Shown here: positions 62,299 to 64,000 of the stretch, one piece after another
Layout of the letters: each line of letters opens with the position of its first letter
Numbering within the stretch: the stretch's first letter is position 1
Assembly (NCBI GenBank): GCA_020161755.1
Contig: JAIUOS010000002.1
Location: 62,001-126,000, forward strand
Direction of reading: 5' to 3'
Length of the DNA stretch: 64,000 bases
Source: Actinomycetota bacterium
GTDB taxonomy: Bacteria; Actinomycetota; Actinomycetes; Propionibacteriales; Propionibacteriaceae
Position numbers and translations under genes: made by a program
The notes under the pieces: model-generated
Database searches by the model: none
The model's input: only the letters and a program-made list of their open reading frames with translations
Told to the model about the DNA's origin: nothing

Positions 62299-62327
62299 GT
62301 CGGCGCCCGAGCAGATCAGGAGGACCG

Positions 62328-62504
62328 GTGGCCGAGCGGGTGCAGCGTGAGCGGACGCCGCAGCGCATCGACGAGGTGGCCGAGGCCACCCCCACAGCGG
62401 CGCGCGCGGTCGACTACGACGCCATCCTCGACCAGATCGATTCCGTGCTCGAGGCCGACGCCGAGGAGTACGTCCGCTCGTTCGTGCAGAAGGGCGGCCA
62501 GTGA
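62328..62504 (+). CDS. pup: Prokaryotic ubiquitin-like protein Pup
   Basis: This 58-residue protein is the tag that PafA links to lysines of target proteins. The sequence ends FVQKGGQ, so the C-terminal Gln must be deamidated by Dop before use. The helix that docks on ARC includes DYDAILDQIDSVLEADAEEY, and the N-terminal half is disordered. GTG 62328 follows AGGAGG. The last base before its TGA belongs to the GTG start of tyrA (GTGA overlap), so pup and tyrA are co-translated. No prcB, prcA or pafA follows. Confidence 0.96.
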   Translation: MAERVQRERTPQRIDEVAEATPTAARAVDYDAILDQIDSVLEADAEEYVRSFVQKGGQ

Positions 62505-63580
62505 CCACCCGTGACCTCTCCCCGGCGCTGGTGATCGGCACCGGCCTGGTCGGAGCCTCCGTCGCCCATGCGCTCACCCGCGCCGGGCTCACGGTCCACC
62601 TCCAGGACAAGGTGTCCAGCCACGCGCACGTGGCCGCGTCCCGCGGTGCGGGCACCACCCAGGCCCCCGACCCGGCCGCGGTGCGGCTGGTGGTCGTCGC
62701 GGTGCCGCCCGGGGCGCTGCCCAAGGTGATCGCGAAGGCCCTGGCCACCTACCCGAACGCGACCGTCACCGACGTCGGCTCGGTGAAGGGCACCGTGCTG
62801 GCCGCGCTGCGCCGCACGGGCGCAGATCTGTCCCGCTACGTCGGCTCGCACCCGATGGCCGGCTCGCAGCACGCCGGCCCGCTCACCGCCAACGCCGACC
62901 TGTTCGTCGACCGCACCTGGGTGATCACGCCGCACGACACGTCCGCCGCGCACGCCGTGCTGGACGTCCAGGAGGTCGCCGCGCTGTGCGGCGCCCGCCG
63001 GATCACGATGGGCGCCGCCCACCACGACGAGGCCGTCGCCCAGGTGTCGCACCTGCCGCACCTGGTCTCGGTGCTGGTCGCCGGCACGCTCACCCGCGTC
63101 CCCGCCGAGCACCTCCGGCTCGCCGGCCAGGGGCTGCGCGACGTCACCCGGATCGCCGGCTCCGACCCGGGGCTGTGGCAGCAGATCATCGGGGCGAACG
63201 CGAGCGCCGTCCGGACCGAACTGGTGGCCATCCAGGCCGACCTGGCCGGCATGATCGACCGGCTCGACGCCGGCGAGATCGAGGCCGTGCTTGAGCGCGG
63301 CCTGGAGGGCACCCGCGCGCTGCCCGGCAAGCACGGCCTGGAGGCGACCAGCTACGCGCACGTGGTCGTCGAGATCCCGGACGCCCCGGGCGCCCTGGCG
63401 CGGCTGTTCCGCGACATCGAGGCCGCCGGGGTCAACATCGAGGACCTGTCCATCGACCACGAGGTCGACCGGGAGGTCGGCTGGCTGTCGGTGCAGGTCG
63501 CACCGGCGAAGGCCGACGACCTCGCCGGCGCCATGACCACCGCGGGCTGGACGGTCCGCGACCGCGAACCCCAGCCCTGA
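62501..63580 (+). CDS. tyrA: Prephenate dehydrogenase with C-terminal ACT domain
   Basis: The 359-residue enzyme oxidises prephenate on the tyrosine branch. The NAD-binding start VIGTGLVGASVAHAL and the catalytic SHPMAGSQHAG (with His) are typical. A tyrosine-sensing ACT domain occupies about residues 285-355 (VVEIPDAPGALARLFRDIEA). GTG 62501 overlaps pup. Along with aroC-K-B in this window it serves aromatic synthesis. Confidence 0.95.
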   Translation: MTTRDLSPALVIGTGLVGASVAHALTRAGLTVHLQDKVSSHAHVAASRGAGTTQAPDPAAVRLVVVAVPPGALPKVIAKALATYPNATVTDVGSVKGTVLAALRRTGADLSRYVGSHPMAGSQHAGPLTANADLFVDRTWVITPHDTSAAHAVLDVQEVAALCGARRITMGAAHHDEAVAQVSHLPHLVSVLVAGTLTRVPAEHLRLAGQGLRDVTRIAGSDPGLWQQIIGANASAVRTELVAIQADLAGMIDRLDAGEIEAVLERGLEGTRALPGKHGLEATSYAHVVVEIPDAPGALARLFRDIEAAGVNIEDLSIDHEVDREVGWLSVQVAPAKADDLAGAMTTAGWTVRDREPQP

Positions 63581-63593
63581 CCAGGAGGAACCC

Positions 63594-64000
63594 ATGTCAA
63601 CCGATCGTCTGGTGATCGCCATCGACGGCCCGAGCGGCTCCGGGAAGTCGACCACGTCCCGGGGCGTGGCGAAGGCGCTCGGCCTGGCCTACCTGGACAC
63701 GGGCGCGATGTACCGCGCGGTGGCCTGCGCGTTCCTGGACGCGGGCGTCGACCCGTCCGACACCGCCGGCGTGATCGCGACCACCCTCGGCGCCGACCTG
63801 GAGATCAGCACCGACCCCGACGACCAGTGGGTGCGGGTGAACGGCCGCGACGTGACCACGGCGATCCGCGAGCCCGAGGTGAGCGCCAAGGTGAGCGCGG
63901 TCTCCACGGTGCCCGAGTGCCGCGAGAACCTGGTGGCCCGCCAGCGGGCGCTGATCGAGGCCGCCCCCGCCGGGATCGTGGCCGAGGGCCGCGACATCAC
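63594..64000 (+). CDS. cmk: Cytidylate kinase, 3' end cut by the window
   Basis: The first 135 residues show the CMP kinase P-loop IDGPSGSGKSTTSRGVAKAL, YLDTGAMYRAVA, and the start of the insert domain, ending in VAEGRDI where the window stops. AGGAGG at 63583 and ATG 63594 define the start. The tyrA-cmk order is typical of actinobacteria, usually followed by der. Confidence 0.95.
   Translation, partial: MSTDRLVIAIDGPSGSGKSTTSRGVAKALGLAYLDTGAMYRAVACAFLDAGVDPSDTAGVIATTLGADLEISTDPDDQWVRVNGRDVTTAIREPEVSAKVSAVSTVPECRENLVARQRALIEAAPAGIVAEGRDI

Larger units (their letters stand above)
62101..62327. other. 227-bp gap between dop and pup
   Basis: It begins with CCACCCGCTT-type short direct repeats (about 62135-62168), then the 62-nt palindrome, then the pup promoter region with TAGGCT at 62293-62298 and AGGAGG at 62318-62323. 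Confidence 0.5.

Overview
This window is 64 kb of very high-GC DNA, densely packed with mostly plus-strand housekeeping genes. The gene order (ruvCAB-yajC-secDF-apt-relA-hisS-aspS; alaS-ruvX-mltG-aro-efp-nusB-carAB-pyrDF-mihF-gmk-rpoZ-coaBC-metK-priA-fmt-rsmB-rpe; trmI-ARC-dop-pup) and the lineage markers (mIHF, Pup/Dop/ARC, degenerate PriA, actinobacterial-type SOS box) identify an actinobacterium, by inference near the Propionibacteriales. I found 60 protein genes; the first and last are cut by the window edges. I saw no tRNA, rRNA, CRISPR array, prophage or transposase gene. No gene-free stretch exceeds 300 bases.

Layout. 1-4.1 kb: a partial membrane protein, a CHAD protein, a PQQ-repeat lipoprotein, then YbaK and DUF554 on the minus strand. 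4.2-8.6 kb: the overlapping histidine genes hisD-C-B-H-A. 8.7-11.1 kb: an EVE protein, lipoate ligase and YebC. 11.2-17.4 kb: ruvCAB behind a perfect LexA-type box, yajC-secD-secF, apt. 17.5-25.1 kb: RelA, a minus-strand DUF349 protein, a metallo-hydrolase, hisS and aspS. 25.1-28.1 kb: an unusual Gly/Pro-rich PadR regulator divergent from rarA, then two small envelope-type proteins. 28.2-37 kb: alaS, ruvX, mltG, aroC-aroK-aroB, a PaiB-like protein, efp, nusB. 37-52.4 kb: carAB-pyrDF, mihF, gmk, rpoZ, coaBC, metK, priA, fmt, rsmB, rpe. 52.4-58.2 kb: a PAC2 protein divergent from metH, and a peptide-type solute-binding lipoprotein. 58.2-64 kb: trmI, the Pup machinery (ARC, dop, pup), then tyrA and cmk.

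The most interesting points are these. (1) The Pup system is compact: ARC, dop and a 58-residue pup are followed at once by tyrA. There are no 20S proteasome genes and no pafA, ARC lacks the mycobacterial C-terminal docking motif, and Dop looks shortened where the Dop-specific loop lies. (2) Nine genes have a TANNNT hexamer exactly 7 nt before the start codon, the signature of leaderless transcription; this also settles several start codons. metH and the PAC2 gene fire in opposite directions from a 38-nt gap. (3) Shikimate kinase lacks the Arg-Pro of its lid. (4) There is a set of long intergenic palindromes, one pair sharing a REP-like core, of which one copy sits in frame inside metH.

All calls come from reading the sequence and remembered family features; no database search was run.
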